Made by a program: the position numbers and the translations under genes. Below, in pieces: positions 53,612-63,889 of a stretch of DNA of 64,000 nucleotides. Position 1 is the stretch's first letter, and each line of letters starts with the position of its first letter. The notes under the pieces are model-generated. The model was not told the DNA's origin. It did not search any database and saw only the letters and a program-made list of their open reading frames with translations. Origin of the DNA: Verrucomicrobiia bacterium (GTDB lineage Bacteria > Verrucomicrobiota > Verrucomicrobiia > Verrucomicrobiales > DEV007); the NCBI GenBank assembly GCA_030425385.1, contig JAUIAH010000013.1:115174-179173 (forward strand), read 5' to 3'.

Positions 53612-55810
53612 CTAGAAGACGCCAGCAGCCTTGCGACCGATCCAGAAGATGGCCATGAGGAGGACGAGGAGTCCGGCCCAGAAAGGGTTCGCCCAGATGG
53701 GCAAGCGACGCTCTAAGGGCTCAGGTTCTGGCAAGGTAGAAACGGCGGCCACGATGGTTTCGGGATCGGCAGATTCGACGAAGGTCCCTCGGGTGAGTTG
53801 GGCGAGCTCCCGCAAGACCTCCGGGCGCGCGGGGCGTCCTCGTTTCTCTTTGCGCGTGCCTTGCACGGAGATGGTCGTGTCCAGACTGCTGCCTGCCTCG
53901 GCACAGGTCAGGTGCACTTGATAGTCGCCTGGTTCCGTTGGCGTGAAGGTTCCGGTGAAGAGCCCCCAACTCTCTTCTCCTGCCGGAAGGAGACGAATGC
54001 TAGAGGGTTTGCCTGACGGTGAGACCAGTTGGGCAATGACCATGCCATCGCGGAGAGGCTCGCCTGTGACACTCACAGCATTCGCATTTAAGGTGAGCGT
54101 CGCATCGACGCGGGGCCGATCCGGAGCAAAGAAGAGCCGGATATTCTCGCCTTGCGCCATGTTGCGTTGATAGGCCATCCACCGGGCGACCTGGCCCCAG
54201 AAGCGATAGTGATAGCGATCCTCTACCCCCCGACGCCAGCGCCACGCCCCATCGGCCCCCATATAAAGAATCTTGCCCGCGCCATAGGTCCTGGTGACAA
54301 TGAGAGGCACACGGCCGAATGCGGTGCTTTCCGTGGCGTGGAGGGCGAGCACTTCGGTGCCTGCCTTAGCTCGCAACGCGGGCGCATACCACTGGAACCC
54401 TGGGAGGGTCGACCACACACGGGCACTGGCTTCATTGGTATCTTCTAACTTCGTGAGAAGGCTAGCAGATCCTGCCTCGGTGAGCGTGAACTTGCCAGGC
54501 GCTGGGGTGCCCCAACCGCGCGGCTGGGCCGCATCCCAGACCACAGGTAGCAATTCTGATAGAGGGGAATCGAGAATCGTGCCCAGATGTCCTTGTGGCC
54601 CAGGCAGAAACACGAGCCCACTTGCTTGATCACGCACCAGTTTGACGATGGCTTCGGCATTCTCCTGCGTGAGCATGCTAGAGGTGAAACCCACGTCGCC
54701 CAGAAAGACGACATCGTAGTGCGTGAGCTCGTCATCAGAGGGAAAGGCCTCCAAGTAGCCCCGTCCTGCCCCCATCTTCTTGAGTTTGGGGTGGAAGAGA
54801 ACGGTGTTCACTTCCACGCCGGGATCGCGCTCTAACGCATTGCGCAAGTAGCGGTACTCCCAACGCGGAATGCTTTCTACGATGAGGACGCGCAGGCGTT
54901 CCTTGCGGATATCAAGACGCGCTTCCATCACATTGTTCTCTACATTGCGCTCGTTCGCGGTCTGCGGGATGTCGAGTGTCAGGGTCACTTCGCCTGGTTC
55001 GGTTGGTTGCCAGACGAAGGTATCCTCCAAACGTCCCATGGCAGGCAGAGTCACCTCGCTCTGCACACTCTCGCCCGTCGAAGTGGTGAGGGTGAGACTG
55101 ACCGCCTGATCACGAGGGAGGGAGGAATCGATCGCAAACGGGATCCGCACGGGTTTCCCCGCCACCGCGAAAGTCGGCGCATTGAAGCTGACCAACTCAA
55201 CGTCCGGCAAGCGCGTGTCGGCACCCATCGGCACGGCGAAGATGGGAATGCCCTTCATCCGCAGGTGCGTCGCCGCCAGTGAGGGCGCGTCACCGGTGTT
55301 CCAGTCGCCATCACTGGCGAGGACCACGGCGGCGAGATGAGGTTGTTCTTCTAACAACGCCATGAGAGCGCCGTGAAGATCGGTGCCTTCTCTCGGATCC
55401 TCGTCGGTGGAAGCGAAGGGTTCGATCACGGTGGCGAGTCGATCCGCCAGGCCTGCCCAAAGGGCGGTGTCCGTGAGCGGAGCAGCCGCTTCAAGACGTG
55501 TGGTCGCGTCGGCGTCCGGTGCCTCTGGATCGAGGACATCGCGTGTCTCCATGCTGCCAGACACATCATGGAGGACGGCGAGAACAGGCGTGGCCTCGGG
55601 TTCGAAGGTCTCTTTCCATTCGGGCTGCAGTAGTGTGAGGGCAATGCCGATGGCGATCACCACGCGAAGCGCTTCGAGCCAGCCGAAGCGCGCCTGCCAC
55701 CCATTGCGTGCCCAACCGACGACGGCGAGGATCGCGACCGCGAGGACGAAAGCGATCGCCAAACTGAGCGAGAGCGGGGTGGGGGAAAAGACAAGTTCGC
55801 CCGTGCTCAT
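53612..55810 (-). CDS. VWA-domain membrane protein with glutamine-amidotransferase-like region
   Basis: A 732-residue protein. Two N-terminal helices (about 14-32 and 48-62) precede a von Willebrand A domain whose MIDAS motif is DVSGSM (Asp82, Ser84, Ser86) with SDGDWN further on. Later regions include an Ig-like segment and a class I glutamine-amidotransferase-like fold (VLIVESIPRWEYRYLRNALE, YDVVFLGDVGF, FLPGPQGHLG), then a beta domain and a C-terminal helix (ANPFWAGLLVLLMAIFWIG). It is a typical large partner of the BatA/MoxR clusters. The ATG at 55810 (MSTGELVFSP) overlaps the BatA stop as ATGA. The soluble domains should face the periplasm. Confidence 0.85.
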   Translation of the reverse strand: MSTGELVFSPTPLSLSLAIAFVLAVAILAVVGWARNGWQARFGWLEALRVVIAIGIALTLLQPEWKETFEPEATPVLAVLHDVSGSMETRDVLDPEAPDADATTRLEAAAPLTDTALWAGLADRLATVIEPFASTDEDPREGTDLHGALMALLEEQPHLAAVVLASDGDWNTGDAPSLAATHLRMKGIPIFAVPMGADTRLPDVELVSFNAPTFAVAGKPVRIPFAIDSSLPRDQAVSLTLTTSTGESVQSEVTLPAMGRLEDTFVWQPTEPGEVTLTLDIPQTANERNVENNVMEARLDIRKERLRVLIVESIPRWEYRYLRNALERDPGVEVNTVLFHPKLKKMGAGRGYLEAFPSDDELTHYDVVFLGDVGFTSSMLTQENAEAIVKLVRDQASGLVFLPGPQGHLGTILDSPLSELLPVVWDAAQPRGWGTPAPGKFTLTEAGSASLLTKLEDTNEASARVWSTLPGFQWYAPALRAKAGTEVLALHATESTAFGRVPLIVTRTYGAGKILYMGADGAWRWRRGVEDRYHYRFWGQVARWMAYQRNMAQGENIRLFFAPDRPRVDATLTLNANAVSVTGEPLRDGMVIAQLVSPSGKPSSIRLLPAGEESWGLFTGTFTPTEPGDYQVHLTCAEAGSSLDTTISVQGTRKEKRGRPARPEVLRELAQLTRGTFVESADPETIVAAVSTLPEPEPLERRLPIWANPFWAGLLVLLMAIFWIGRKAAGVF

Positions 55811-57861
55811 GACGTGCTTGAGGGGGTGGAAGTGAACGCGACACGCGTTGGAGTGGCATCCTCCTGAGCGCGTCGTCGCGGCATGCAAAGGAGGGCTTCT
55901 AACAGAATGGCAGCTCCCATCAGCATGAGGAAGGTCCGCCATACTTCACTCGCAAGACTGCGATCATCATCGAGTGTGCGCTCTAACAAACGCCAATCGA
56001 GACCGCTGAAGAGTTCGCCCAGGCGATCGGGTGTCACTGTGGCCGTGTCATCCTCGGAGGCGGGTCGGTTCAGCGCGAGGCGCGTCTCGCCAGAAGTGTG
56101 CTCTAACACACCCGCTTGCAGGCTGCGCTCGACGGTGAAGCCTGAGTGGCCTTCACCCAGTGCCTTCCAGGCCTCGGGATCATTGCCGAGTGCCATCGGG
56201 CTGGCCTCGCCCACTTGAGCGCGCCCGAGTTTCAGGGCCCCGGAGGCGAGAGCGCGCTGCAGCGTGGCGTAGAGTACCACCCCTTCGCTCGCCAGACTGG
56301 ACTGCCCTGGACCAGGGAGGACTGTTAGGAAATAGATGCTGTTTCCCGTATCACCGAGAGAAGCCTTGGCTAGAATGGGTGCGTTGGCGAAGCGCTGACT
56401 GAGGCGAGCCAGCGGGGTGAGCGTGCCTTCTATCGTGGCATACCGTTGAATGGTGAGCTCACCCACCGGCAAGGCTTTCCCCGAACGCGTGGCTGCTAAC
56501 AGGTCACTATCATGCCGCCACCAATCGATCTGAAGCACGCTTTCGGATGATTCCCACGTGTTCCATTGGATGTCCGCAAAGGTGCCATTGTCAGGGCGAT
56601 CAGGTGGAAGAAACATGAGGGTCCGGCCAGCGCTCACGTGCGCCTCCAGTTGCCGCGCCACCGGGCTTTCGGCTTCTGGGAAGGGCGCCTGCCACACGAT
56701 GAGAGCAGTGCTTTCCCACGGGATCTCCGCCGCGCGTTCGGCGCTCACCACCTCGACCACGTGCTCGCGCGACCGATTCGCCGGTGCGGAGAGGGCTGCC
56801 TGCAGGGGGCGAATGACCGCGTCGTTGTCACTCACAATCGCCGAGGCGAGTGGCGCTGGTTGGTCAAAGACGAAGTGGAATTGGTTGTTGGCGGGAACAC
56901 CATCCGCGGGCAATTCCACCCGTCCCCATCCGCGAATCGTTCCCTTGTCGATCGGAATCGATTGCCCTTGGAGGAGCGTTTCGTTAGAGGAGAGCGTGGC
57001 GTTTAGCGTGCTCACAGCCTCGTTGACGACTACTTTGATAGGGATATCGTTCGTGCTTTCGCTAGGTAAACCAACACGCCTTAGTCGAATGTCGAGGAGC
57101 AGCTCGGCACCGTCCGCAGTGTTCCGCCTCGTGAGGTTCTCCACCACGATCCCGAGATCCGAAGCAGCGCGTTCCGGGTAGGCGAGGAGTTGGAATCGCA
57201 CCCCTGGCAAAGAGGCGAAGGCGCTGCGCAAGGCGTCCCAGCGCCCACTATTCGGATCCCAGTCCGGCTCGCGCAGGTCGCTTACCAGCCACACATCGGT
57301 GCGCCCTGATTCATTGGCCGTGAGATAGTCCAGGCAGGCTTGCATCATGCCGGGAATGTCCGCCGAGGTGGCGGTGGGACCGCTCTGGGGGAGATCCGTC
57401 AGAGCCTCAGCATTCTCTAAGAGCACAGGGGCGCGCGTGGCACTATCAATGAGCACCAACTGCGAGCGCTTGCCGTAGGCGCGATCGATGGCATCTTTGA
57501 GGTTGGTGAGGGCAGCTTCGCGTTTGCTCTGCCCCACTTCAAGGAGCTGTTCCTCCATGGACGCGCTGCGATCTAGCAGAATCACGACAGTGTCGGGAGC
57601 ACCTCCGGTGAGGCCTAACAAGCCACCCGCGAGAGGGCGAGCGATGACCAGGAGGATCGCTGCCACCGCCAGGACGCGACACGCGAGGATGAGATACTGG
57701 CGTAGTTTGGACAATCCCTTGTGCATCCGTTGCGCCTTGCGGAGAAACATCATGGCGGCCCATTTCACCTGGCGTCGCCGCAAGAGGTGAATGAGATGGA
57801 TGATGACTGGCAAGAGTGCCAAAGGCAAAGCGAGGAGCCAGATCGGTGAAAGGAAGCTCAT
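55807..57861 (-). CDS. BatA-like membrane protein with VWA domain
   Basis: A 684-residue protein starting with the BatA N-terminal module: MSFLSPIWLLALPLALLPVI then LIHLLRRRQVKWAAMMFLRKA, a second helix (about 57-75) and the VWA MIDAS LLDRSASM (Asp97, Ser99, Ser101). A further hydrophobic segment lies near the C-terminus (LMLMGAAILLEALLCMP). The middle holds beta-rich extracytoplasmic regions. BatA-like proteins work with MoxR ATPases in metal-dependent protein assembly. Its start is 16 bp after the DUF58 stop, and its end overlaps the VWA gene by 4 nt. Confidence 0.87.
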   Translation of the reverse strand: MSFLSPIWLLALPLALLPVIIHLIHLLRRRQVKWAAMMFLRKAQRMHKGLSKLRQYLILACRVLAVAAILLVIARPLAGGLLGLTGGAPDTVVILLDRSASMEEQLLEVGQSKREAALTNLKDAIDRAYGKRSQLVLIDSATRAPVLLENAEALTDLPQSGPTATSADIPGMMQACLDYLTANESGRTDVWLVSDLREPDWDPNSGRWDALRSAFASLPGVRFQLLAYPERAASDLGIVVENLTRRNTADGAELLLDIRLRRVGLPSESTNDIPIKVVVNEAVSTLNATLSSNETLLQGQSIPIDKGTIRGWGRVELPADGVPANNQFHFVFDQPAPLASAIVSDNDAVIRPLQAALSAPANRSREHVVEVVSAERAAEIPWESTALIVWQAPFPEAESPVARQLEAHVSAGRTLMFLPPDRPDNGTFADIQWNTWESSESVLQIDWWRHDSDLLAATRSGKALPVGELTIQRYATIEGTLTPLARLSQRFANAPILAKASLGDTGNSIYFLTVLPGPGQSSLASEGVVLYATLQRALASGALKLGRAQVGEASPMALGNDPEAWKALGEGHSGFTVERSLQAGVLEHTSGETRLALNRPASEDDTATVTPDRLGELFSGLDWRLLERTLDDDRSLASEVWRTFLMLMGAAILLEALLCMPRRRAQEDATPTRVAFTSTPSSTS

Positions 57862-57877
57862 AGAGGATGGCGCTCGG

Positions 57878-58786
57878 CTAACGTTTCCCTTTCAGTTGCA
57901 TCCGCGCGAGGAGAAAGCGGGCGAGGACAGCCTCGTAGTCTTCATCCAAGAGCACGCGATGGTAGTCGGCACCCGTCGTGCGGATGACGTCGTCCATCTG
58001 TTCCAAATACTGCTTCACCACCTCTTGATAACGTTGGGTAATCAAGGAGGGATCCGTAAGGACAGCTTCGCCCCCTTCCATATCCACGAAGCGCGCTGGG
58101 CGATCAAACTCGAAGTGGAGTTCGCTCCGGTCTAACAGGTGGAACAAGACGACATCGTGCCTCTTGAAGCGCAGATGCTGGAGCGCGTGCTTGAGGTCAT
58201 CAGGTTCCACGAAGAAATCGGACACCGCCACCACGAGGGCTCGTTGGGAAATCTGGTCCGCGGCTTCGTGGAGCGATTCCAGAATGGTCGTTTCCCCCTT
58301 GGGCTGGAGTTCGCGCAGTTGATCGAGCACGATCTTCAGATGCGTCGCCCCGCGTTTCACCGGCACCTTCTGCCGATGATCCTTGCCCACGCCCCACAGA
58401 CCCACCGCATCGCCCTGGTTGGACGCCAGGTAACCTAACGTTCCTGCCAATTGACGAGCGAAGGCGAAGCGCGTGGTTTCCCCTTTCGCCCCAAAGTCCA
58501 TCGAGCCGCTCGCATCGACAATCAACGCCATCCGTAGATTCGTATCCGCCTCAAACTCCTTGATGTAGAAGCGATCCGAGCGTCCCCACGTCCGCCAGTC
58601 CAGTCGGCGCGTGTCGTCCCCTGGGACATACTTGCGATACTGGGCAAACTCGATAGACGAGCCCTTCACCGGACTGCGGTGCATCCCTGACACACTCCCA
58701 ATCATGGCTTGGCGAGCCTGCAAGGGTAACCCCAGCAACCGTGAAAGCACAGCGCTGTCCAAGAAATCGTGCCCCCCAGCGCTCAA
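57878..58786 (-). CDS. DUF58 protein (VWA-like, MoxR partner)
   Basis: A 302-residue cytoplasmic DUF58 protein. The signature FAQYRKYVPGDDTRRLDWRTW (shortened here) is at about 47-66, followed by the VWA-like DASGSM (Asp91, Ser93, Ser95). DUF58 proteins are common partners of MoxR ATPases and are thought to engage them as substrate or adaptor. The start is a TTG at 58786, one base after the MoxR stop; a purine-rich AAGAAGG inside moxR may serve as its ribosome site. No better ATG exists upstream of the conserved block. Confidence 0.88.
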   Translation of the reverse strand: MSAGGHDFLDSAVLSRLLGLPLQARQAMIGSVSGMHRSPVKGSSIEFAQYRKYVPGDDTRRLDWRTWGRSDRFYIKEFEADTNLRMALIVDASGSMDFGAKGETTRFAFARQLAGTLGYLASNQGDAVGLWGVGKDHRQKVPVKRGATHLKIVLDQLRELQPKGETTILESLHEAADQISQRALVVAVSDFFVEPDDLKHALQHLRFKRHDVVLFHLLDRSELHFEFDRPARFVDMEGGEAVLTDPSLITQRYQEVVKQYLEQMDDVIRTTGADYHRVLLDEDYEAVLARFLLARMQLKGKR

Positions 58787-58787
58787 A

Positions 58788-59807
58788 TCAACCGGCCTTC
58801 TTGAGATCCTCCACGATGCGTTGGGTCACATCGATGCTAGTGATTCCGTCAGACTGCGCGGTGAACGTCGTCATCACGCGGTGGCGCAGGACAGGCTCTG
58901 CCACTGCCACAATGTCTTCCATTCGCACCATGTAGCTGCCTTGCAGCGCAGCGCGCGCCTTCGCTCCCAAGATAAGGAACTGAGCGGCCCGCGGGCCAGC
59001 TCCCCACCCGACGAGCGGCTTGAGCCAATCGGGGGCGTCCTCGCTCCCCGGGCGTGTCTGCCTCACCAGGTCCGCGGCGAAAGCGTAAAGGTGATCGGAG
59101 ACCGGCACCCGTCGGACCAAATCCTGCAAGGCACGGACTTTGGTCCCATCCAGCACATGCTTGAGAGGCGCCAATTCGGCACCCGTGGTCGAGCGGATGA
59201 TTTCAATCTCCTCCTCGCGGCTCGGATAGTCCACCCCGATCATGAACATGAAGCGGTCCAACTGCGCCTCGGGGAGGGGATAGGTGCCCTCCTGTTCGAT
59301 CGGGTTCTGCGTGGCCAGGACAAAGAACGGCGCCTCCAAATCGTAACAGCGCCCTGCCACGGTCACCCGACGCTCTTGCATCGCCTCCAGCATGGCGGCC
59401 TGTGTCTTGGCTGGAGCGCGGTTGATCTCATCTGCCAGGACGATGTTGGCAAACACCGGTCCCTTGGCGAACTCAAACTGCCGTTTCCCCCCGGGCAATT
59501 CCTGCAAGATATCCGTCCCCGTGATATCCATCGGCATCAGATCGGGGGTGAACTGAATCCGACTGAAATCCAAAGACAAGGTCTCTGCTAAACGGCTGAC
59601 CAGTAAAGTCTTGGCGAGTCCCGGCACTCCCATAAGCAAGGCGTGACCCCTTGCGAAGAGACAAATACAGAGCTGCTCCACCACCTGTTGCTGGCCCACG
59701 ATGACTTGGCCCAACTCCTCAGTGAGTTCTTGATAGGTAGCGCGCAGCTGATCAATGGCCGCCACGTCATCATCGGGCAGCACAGAAGAAGAAGTCGGAT
59801 CAGACAT
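58788..59807 (-). CDS. MoxR-family AAA+ ATPase
   Basis: A 339-residue AAA+ ATPase. Walker A is GVPGLAKT (60-67), Walker B is NIVLADEIN, then sensor 1 in [25 protein letters not shown] and the sensor-2 region [18 protein letters not shown]. MoxR proteins act as chaperone-like ATPases that insert cofactors or remodel complexes together with VWA proteins. It is the first gene of the ten-gene minus-strand run, so the promoter should lie in the 388-bp gap upstream. No Shine-Dalgarno precedes the ATG at 59807. Confidence 0.94.
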   Translation of the reverse strand: MSDPTSSSVLPDDDVAAIDQLRATYQELTEELGQVIVGQQQVVEQLCICLFARGHALLMGVPGLAKTLLVSRLAETLSLDFSRIQFTPDLMPMDITGTDILQELPGGKRQFEFAKGPVFANIVLADEINRAPAKTQAAMLEAMQERRVTVAGRCYDLEAPFFVLATQNPIEQEGTYPLPEAQLDRFMFMIGVDYPSREEEIEIIRSTTGAELAPLKHVLDGTKVRALQDLVRRVPVSDHLYAFAADLVRQTRPGSEDAPDWLKPLVGWGAGPRAAQFLILGAKARAALQGSYMVRMEDIVAVAEPVLRHRVMTTFTAQSDGITSIDVTQRIVEDLKKAG

Positions 59808-60195
59808 AACGACGGTGGAAGACTAGAGGGGCGCGGGAGTAATGCAAAGCTTGTTCTGCGAAGCCACACCGCCTAAGCCGCCTCGCCCTCTTTGACGGGA
59901 CACTTGGGAATCCGTTCAAACGTGGTCAGCCTGATTTCACCTGTCCCAGATTCTCGGTCGTAGAGAGATCGGTCACGATCTTGAGGGGAATGAGTTTGGC
60001 TTCCTGGGTGATTTCTGATCAACTCCTAGGGTGTGCGGAAACTTACAACTTGTGAGGTGGGCCACCCTTGAGGCGGTGGTGGAGAACGCGTCCCCTCCGG
60101 GTTGCTCCGTGGTGTGGGCAAGTAGTTCGCCATTGCCGGGGCCAATCGGTTGCCGACGAATCTATGGTCGGGATAGCATTAGCCACATCTAGACG
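59808..60195. other. 388-bp divergent intergenic region
   Basis: This gap lies between divergent moxR and the LamG/TSP3 gene and must hold their promoters, but no clear -10/-35 pair was found. It has a near-palindrome GGTGG-G-CCACC at 60056-60066 followed by a GC-rich stretch to about 60110. Short minus-strand frames exist but lack starts or family resemblance. Confidence 0.5.
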
Positions 60196-63100
60196 ATGAA
60201 GAGAATCGCAGATCGAACGAAAAGAATGCATCTTATGCTTCATTTTATGAAGCATTGCAGTGCAGTGCTGCTAGTGATGGTTTCTAGTATTCAGTTGAGC
60301 GTTGCTCAACTGGAGGTTTTCCGGCATGATGTCATCCCGGTCGGGAGTAAGCATTCATTCAAGATCCAATACGCAGCAGCGGAAGACTATCGATTAAATC
60401 TTCGCTATGGATACGATGAGAACGTGGATCTGGAGAGAACGGCAAGCCTCACCGCTGGGGGGTGGCGGAGTAGGCTTGTCCGATTGGATCTGGAGCAGCC
60501 GCAGGAAGACGTTCTCTTTTATCGAGTTTCGATCGAGGATGCAAACGGCGAAACGGTTTATCGCTCTCCGCTAGGTCAGGCGACTCTGGGACAGCCGGAA
60601 TTGTTCGACCAGCTCATTGCTTATTGGGATTTCGACGACTCCACCGCAGATTTCTTTGGTGCCCACCATGGCGTTTTTCGAGGGAGTTCCTTGGTGCCTG
60701 TGTTTGTAGATTCGCCCGTTGACCGAGGGATTGGCTTTGATGGCGTGGATCAACACGTGGCCTTGGTGGACGGAATCGTGCGGGGCCGAGCTTTCGATAC
60801 TGAGGATATTTCTTTCAGCTTTTGGTTGAAACCCAAAGCGTCGAATGGAGCCATCCTATACAAATCGAACTTGAATAGTTGGGTGCTAGAATATTTGGCC
60901 GATACAAGGATGATCCGGTTTGGGTCGCCGCAGCGTTGTGCGGAGGATTGCTTGGTGGAGACACGGCTTGGCGATCCTGTCTTGGATGGATGGTATCATG
61001 TGGTTGTATCAACATCATTTCGGAACGATCGAGCAAGAATCTATGTAGATGGGGTCATGAAAACTGAAGGAGAGCGACCTCTTCAAGATCAGCTGTCGGC
61101 ACCGTTGTCAATTGGAGGACGACCCAATAATCCCATCGGAACGTTTCACGGGGCGGTGGATGATTTAGCGGTGTGGCAACGGGAATTGAGCGTCGAGGAA
61201 GTGGCGCAGATTTGGAATACAGGGAGTCCGCAGCCGCTGTCATCACTCATGGAGGATGATGATGATGATGGGATTCCTGATTTATGGGAGAAATGGCACT
61301 TCAATCGTGGAGTGGGCGATTCCATTGAAGACAGTGGATCTCCGAGACACGATCCAGATGCCGATGGATTGATCGATATTGAGGAGTATCAGGCAGGAAC
61401 GGATCCCTTGGAGTGGGATACAGATAGCGATGGCATTGGCGATGGTGAGGAAGTTAGAAGTGGAGTCACAAATCCAGTGGTACCCGATACCGATTCTGAT
61501 GGCGCGGAGGACGGGTTAGAGAAGGTGTTGGAGCTAGATCCGCTCCATCGGGATACGGATGGGGATGGATTTGCTGATGGTGATGAGATTGGCGTATTGG
61601 GAACGGTGGAGGCACCCAACAATCCTTTGATCACGCCCATGATGGAACGAGACCTCCAAGGTTACTGGCCTTTCGATCGTGATTTGAATAATGCAGTCGT
61701 AGATGATTTGTTGGAATCCAGAGGAGCTCCGGTGGAATTCTCTGACGTCGCGATTGGGGGGGCGGCGTTGGTATTGGATGGAACCAACTATGTCGCGATT
61801 CCAGGTGATGGTTCAGAGAGATTCGCTTTTGAAGACAGTAGTTTCAGCGTTTCTGTGTGGTTTCGATCCGCGGTTGTGCGTAGCCCTTCCTGGATAGCGG
61901 CAATCGTTTCCGCGAATACGGATGTTGGGCAATGGCATTTTTTTGAGACGGAAGGCGCCGGAAATCCAGGTTACGGTTTTCATATTCCAGACCGGAATGA
62001 CGCTCTTTTACGGGCGGAACCCAGTTCCGATCTGCAGTGGCATCATTTCGCGGTTCTTTATGATCGGGATGCCTACTATAGTGGTAGAGCAAGATATGTT
62101 CGCGCTTTTATTGATGGAAATGAACGGTTCTTTTCAGATTGGCGAGCGAGTATCCGTACTGGCTGTGAAGGATGTCCCTCAACGGTGGAAGCTCCAAAGC
62201 TAGCCATCGCGAAAGAATTCCGAATTGGTGAGCTTACGATTACACGAGAGAATTCGAACACTCGTTGGATTGGCGCCTTTGATGATCTGGCGATCTGGGG
62301 GCGTGCCCTTACGGAAACAGAGATTTCCCTCATTTATGAAGCTGGGAGTGCGGGTCGCCCATTGAGTGACTTGCTTTCCCCGGATTCGGATGGGGATGGG
62401 ATGAGCGATTGGTGGGAAACGCTCCATGGATTGAATGCCGATGAGGATGAAGCCGCCTTGGACGGGGATGGCGATGGTTTGAGCAATTTGCGGGAGTTTC
62501 AACTCGGCACCTCTCCCCATGAGAACGATTCAGATGACGATGGCCTGGCAGACGGGGTGGAGACAGCGACCCGTGTTTTTGTGGACTCCGTGAATACCGG
62601 AACGAGTCCTCGCGAGCGGGATAGTGATGGCGATGGCTTGGCGGATGGTGAGGAAGTGCAAGGGGACCTTCCAAGTGATCCCAATGCGGCGGATACAGAT
62701 CAAGATGAGGTTTCGGACGTGGTGGAGGTGCTGCATGGCAGTGATCCAAGGGAGGCTCTTTCGTTTCCTCAACTAAGGGATGGTTTGGTGGTGGACATGC
62801 CATTTGATGGTGATTTGGAGGAGCGCGCGTCTTCGTCCGTCATCACCACTCATGGGATCATGGAAGCGGTGTTTGAGCCAGGGGTGCGAGGGCAAGCGCT
62901 CGTTCTCAACGGCGATGGTCAGTATGTGACACTCGATGATTGGAAATTGGAGGATCTTCGAAGTGGCTATGCGGTGTCGTTGTGGTTTCGCCCGGACACG
63001 CACCCGAAAGAAGAGCTTCATCGGACGGCGAATCCAACCTATTGGCTGGAACCGAATCTGATCGTGTATGGAAATTGGCGGCTGTTGCAGTTGCGCACGG

Positions 63101-63741
63101 CTCGACGTGACGAGACCTGGAGGATAGGGACCACCTGGAGGGCTCAGCAGGGCATTCTGGAAGAAAGCACGATTGTTCCCCAGACGGCGGCAAGCGCCTT
63201 CACGCATGTGGTGGGAATGGTGGATGGGGCGACGCGGACGAGCCGGTTTTTTATTAATGGCAGGGAACTGCGGGCGGGCCAAGAGCGCTATACGACGATC
63301 ACTCCAGATGGCAAGGGGTTGACGATTGGCACCGATCCTTATCAAGCGTTTCCAGGAAGCACTGACTGGGCGGGGGCGATCGATGAATTGAAGGTGTGGG
63401 ATCGGTCCTTGCGCGCGGAGGAAGTGGCGATGCTATACGCGGAAGGCGCGTCAACAACCGTGGATCGCGATGGCGATGGCCAGTCGGACGCGCACGAGGA
63501 GATCGCGGGGACGGATCCGGTGGATCCTAGCAGTGTATTTAAGGTGGGCTTGCAGCAAGGTGATGGCCTATGGCGGCTGGTGTGGGAACGTGTGGAAGGG
63601 CGGCGTTATGTGGTGGAACGGAGTGGGAGCTTGGAAGGCGGGAGTTGGGAAACCGTGGGTGAAACCGCGGAGGGTGTTTTTGAAGTGGGAGAGGCCTTTG
63701 AGGGGAGGCGGTTTTATCGCGTCCAAGTGATGATCGAATAA
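60196..63741 (+). CDS. Large secreted protein with three LamG-like domains and TSP3 Asp-rich repeats
   Basis: A 1181-residue exoprotein. The likely leader ends in SSIQLSVAQ; starts at 60196, 60226 and 60247 are all in frame, and the last ([14 protein letters not shown]) gives the cleanest signal peptide. Three concanavalin/LamG-like domains lie at about 135-345, 485-715 and 860-1080 (repeated motifs [28 protein letters not shown] at starts and [54 protein letters not shown] at ends). TSP3/EF-like Ca-binding stretches ([12 protein letters not shown] and similar) separate them. It likely binds glycans or matrix on the cell surface. The sequence is more A/T-rich in wobble positions than its neighbours. 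No enzyme motif seen. Confidence 0.82.
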   Translation: MKRIADRTKRMHLMLHFMKHCSAVLLVMVSSIQLSVAQLEVFRHDVIPVGSKHSFKIQYAAAEDYRLNLRYGYDENVDLERTASLTAGGWRSRLVRLDLEQPQEDVLFYRVSIEDANGETVYRSPLGQATLGQPELFDQLIAYWDFDDSTADFFGAHHGVFRGSSLVPVFVDSPVDRGIGFDGVDQHVALVDGIVRGRAFDTEDISFSFWLKPKASNGAILYKSNLNSWVLEYLADTRMIRFGSPQRCAEDCLVETRLGDPVLDGWYHVVVSTSFRNDRARIYVDGVMKTEGERPLQDQLSAPLSIGGRPNNPIGTFHGAVDDLAVWQRELSVEEVAQIWNTGSPQPLSSLMEDDDDDGIPDLWEKWHFNRGVGDSIEDSGSPRHDPDADGLIDIEEYQAGTDPLEWDTDSDGIGDGEEVRSGVTNPVVPDTDSDGAEDGLEKVLELDPLHRDTDGDGFADGDEIGVLGTVEAPNNPLITPMMERDLQGYWPFDRDLNNAVVDDLLESRGAPVEFSDVAIGGAALVLDGTNYVAIPGDGSERFAFEDSSFSVSVWFRSAVVRSPSWIAAIVSANTDVGQWHFFETEGAGNPGYGFHIPDRNDALLRAEPSSDLQWHHFAVLYDRDAYYSGRARYVRAFIDGNERFFSDWRASIRTGCEGCPSTVEAPKLAIAKEFRIGELTITRENSNTRWIGAFDDLAIWGRALTETEISLIYEAGSAGRPLSDLLSPDSDGDGMSDWWETLHGLNADEDEAALDGDGDGLSNLREFQLGTSPHENDSDDDGLADGVETATRVFVDSVNTGTSPRERDSDGDGLADGEEVQGDLPSDPNAADTDQDEVSDVVEVLHGSDPREALSFPQLRDGLVVDMPFDGDLEERASSSVITTHGIMEAVFEPGVRGQALVLNGDGQYVTLDDWKLEDLRSGYAVSLWFRPDTHPKEELHRTANPTYWLEPNLIVYGNWRLLQLRTARRDETWRIGTTWRAQQGILEESTIVPQTAASAFTHVVGMVDGATRTSRFFINGRELRAGQERYTTITPDGKGLTIGTDPYQAFPGSTDWAGAIDELKVWDRSLRAEEVAMLYAEGASTTVDRDGDGQSDAHEEIAGTDPVDPSSVFKVGLQQGDGLWRLVWERVEGRRYVVERSGSLEGGSWETVGETAEGVFEVGEAFEGRRFYRVQVMIE

Positions 63742-63801
63742 AGCAACTACTAACAATTTGATGGATTGATATAGAAAGACGAACATATTATTGGAGATCA
63801 T

Positions 63802-63839
63802 GAGATTTCCGACGGCGTGCTTCGCCGTGCAGCGATCTC
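63802..63839. repeat. Nested palindrome in the right-end intergenic region
   Basis: ACGGCG-TGCTT-CGCCGT (63812-63828) is a perfect 6-bp hairpin, and GAGAT (63802) and ATCTC (63835) form an outer 5-bp stem. It lies 60 bases after the LamG/TSP3 gene stop. It may terminate transcription or be a REP-like element; no T-run follows on either strand. Confidence 0.4.
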
Positions 63840-63889
63840 AGCCAACCGGCTGTGAATAAAAAGTACAAACCTAAGGAATGGCGCAAGAA

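Noticed and set aside
59873..60016. Short minus-strand frame ending IRLTTFERIPKCPVKEGEAA
   Set aside because: It has a stop just before a TTG and no proper start, no family match and no support from neighbours.
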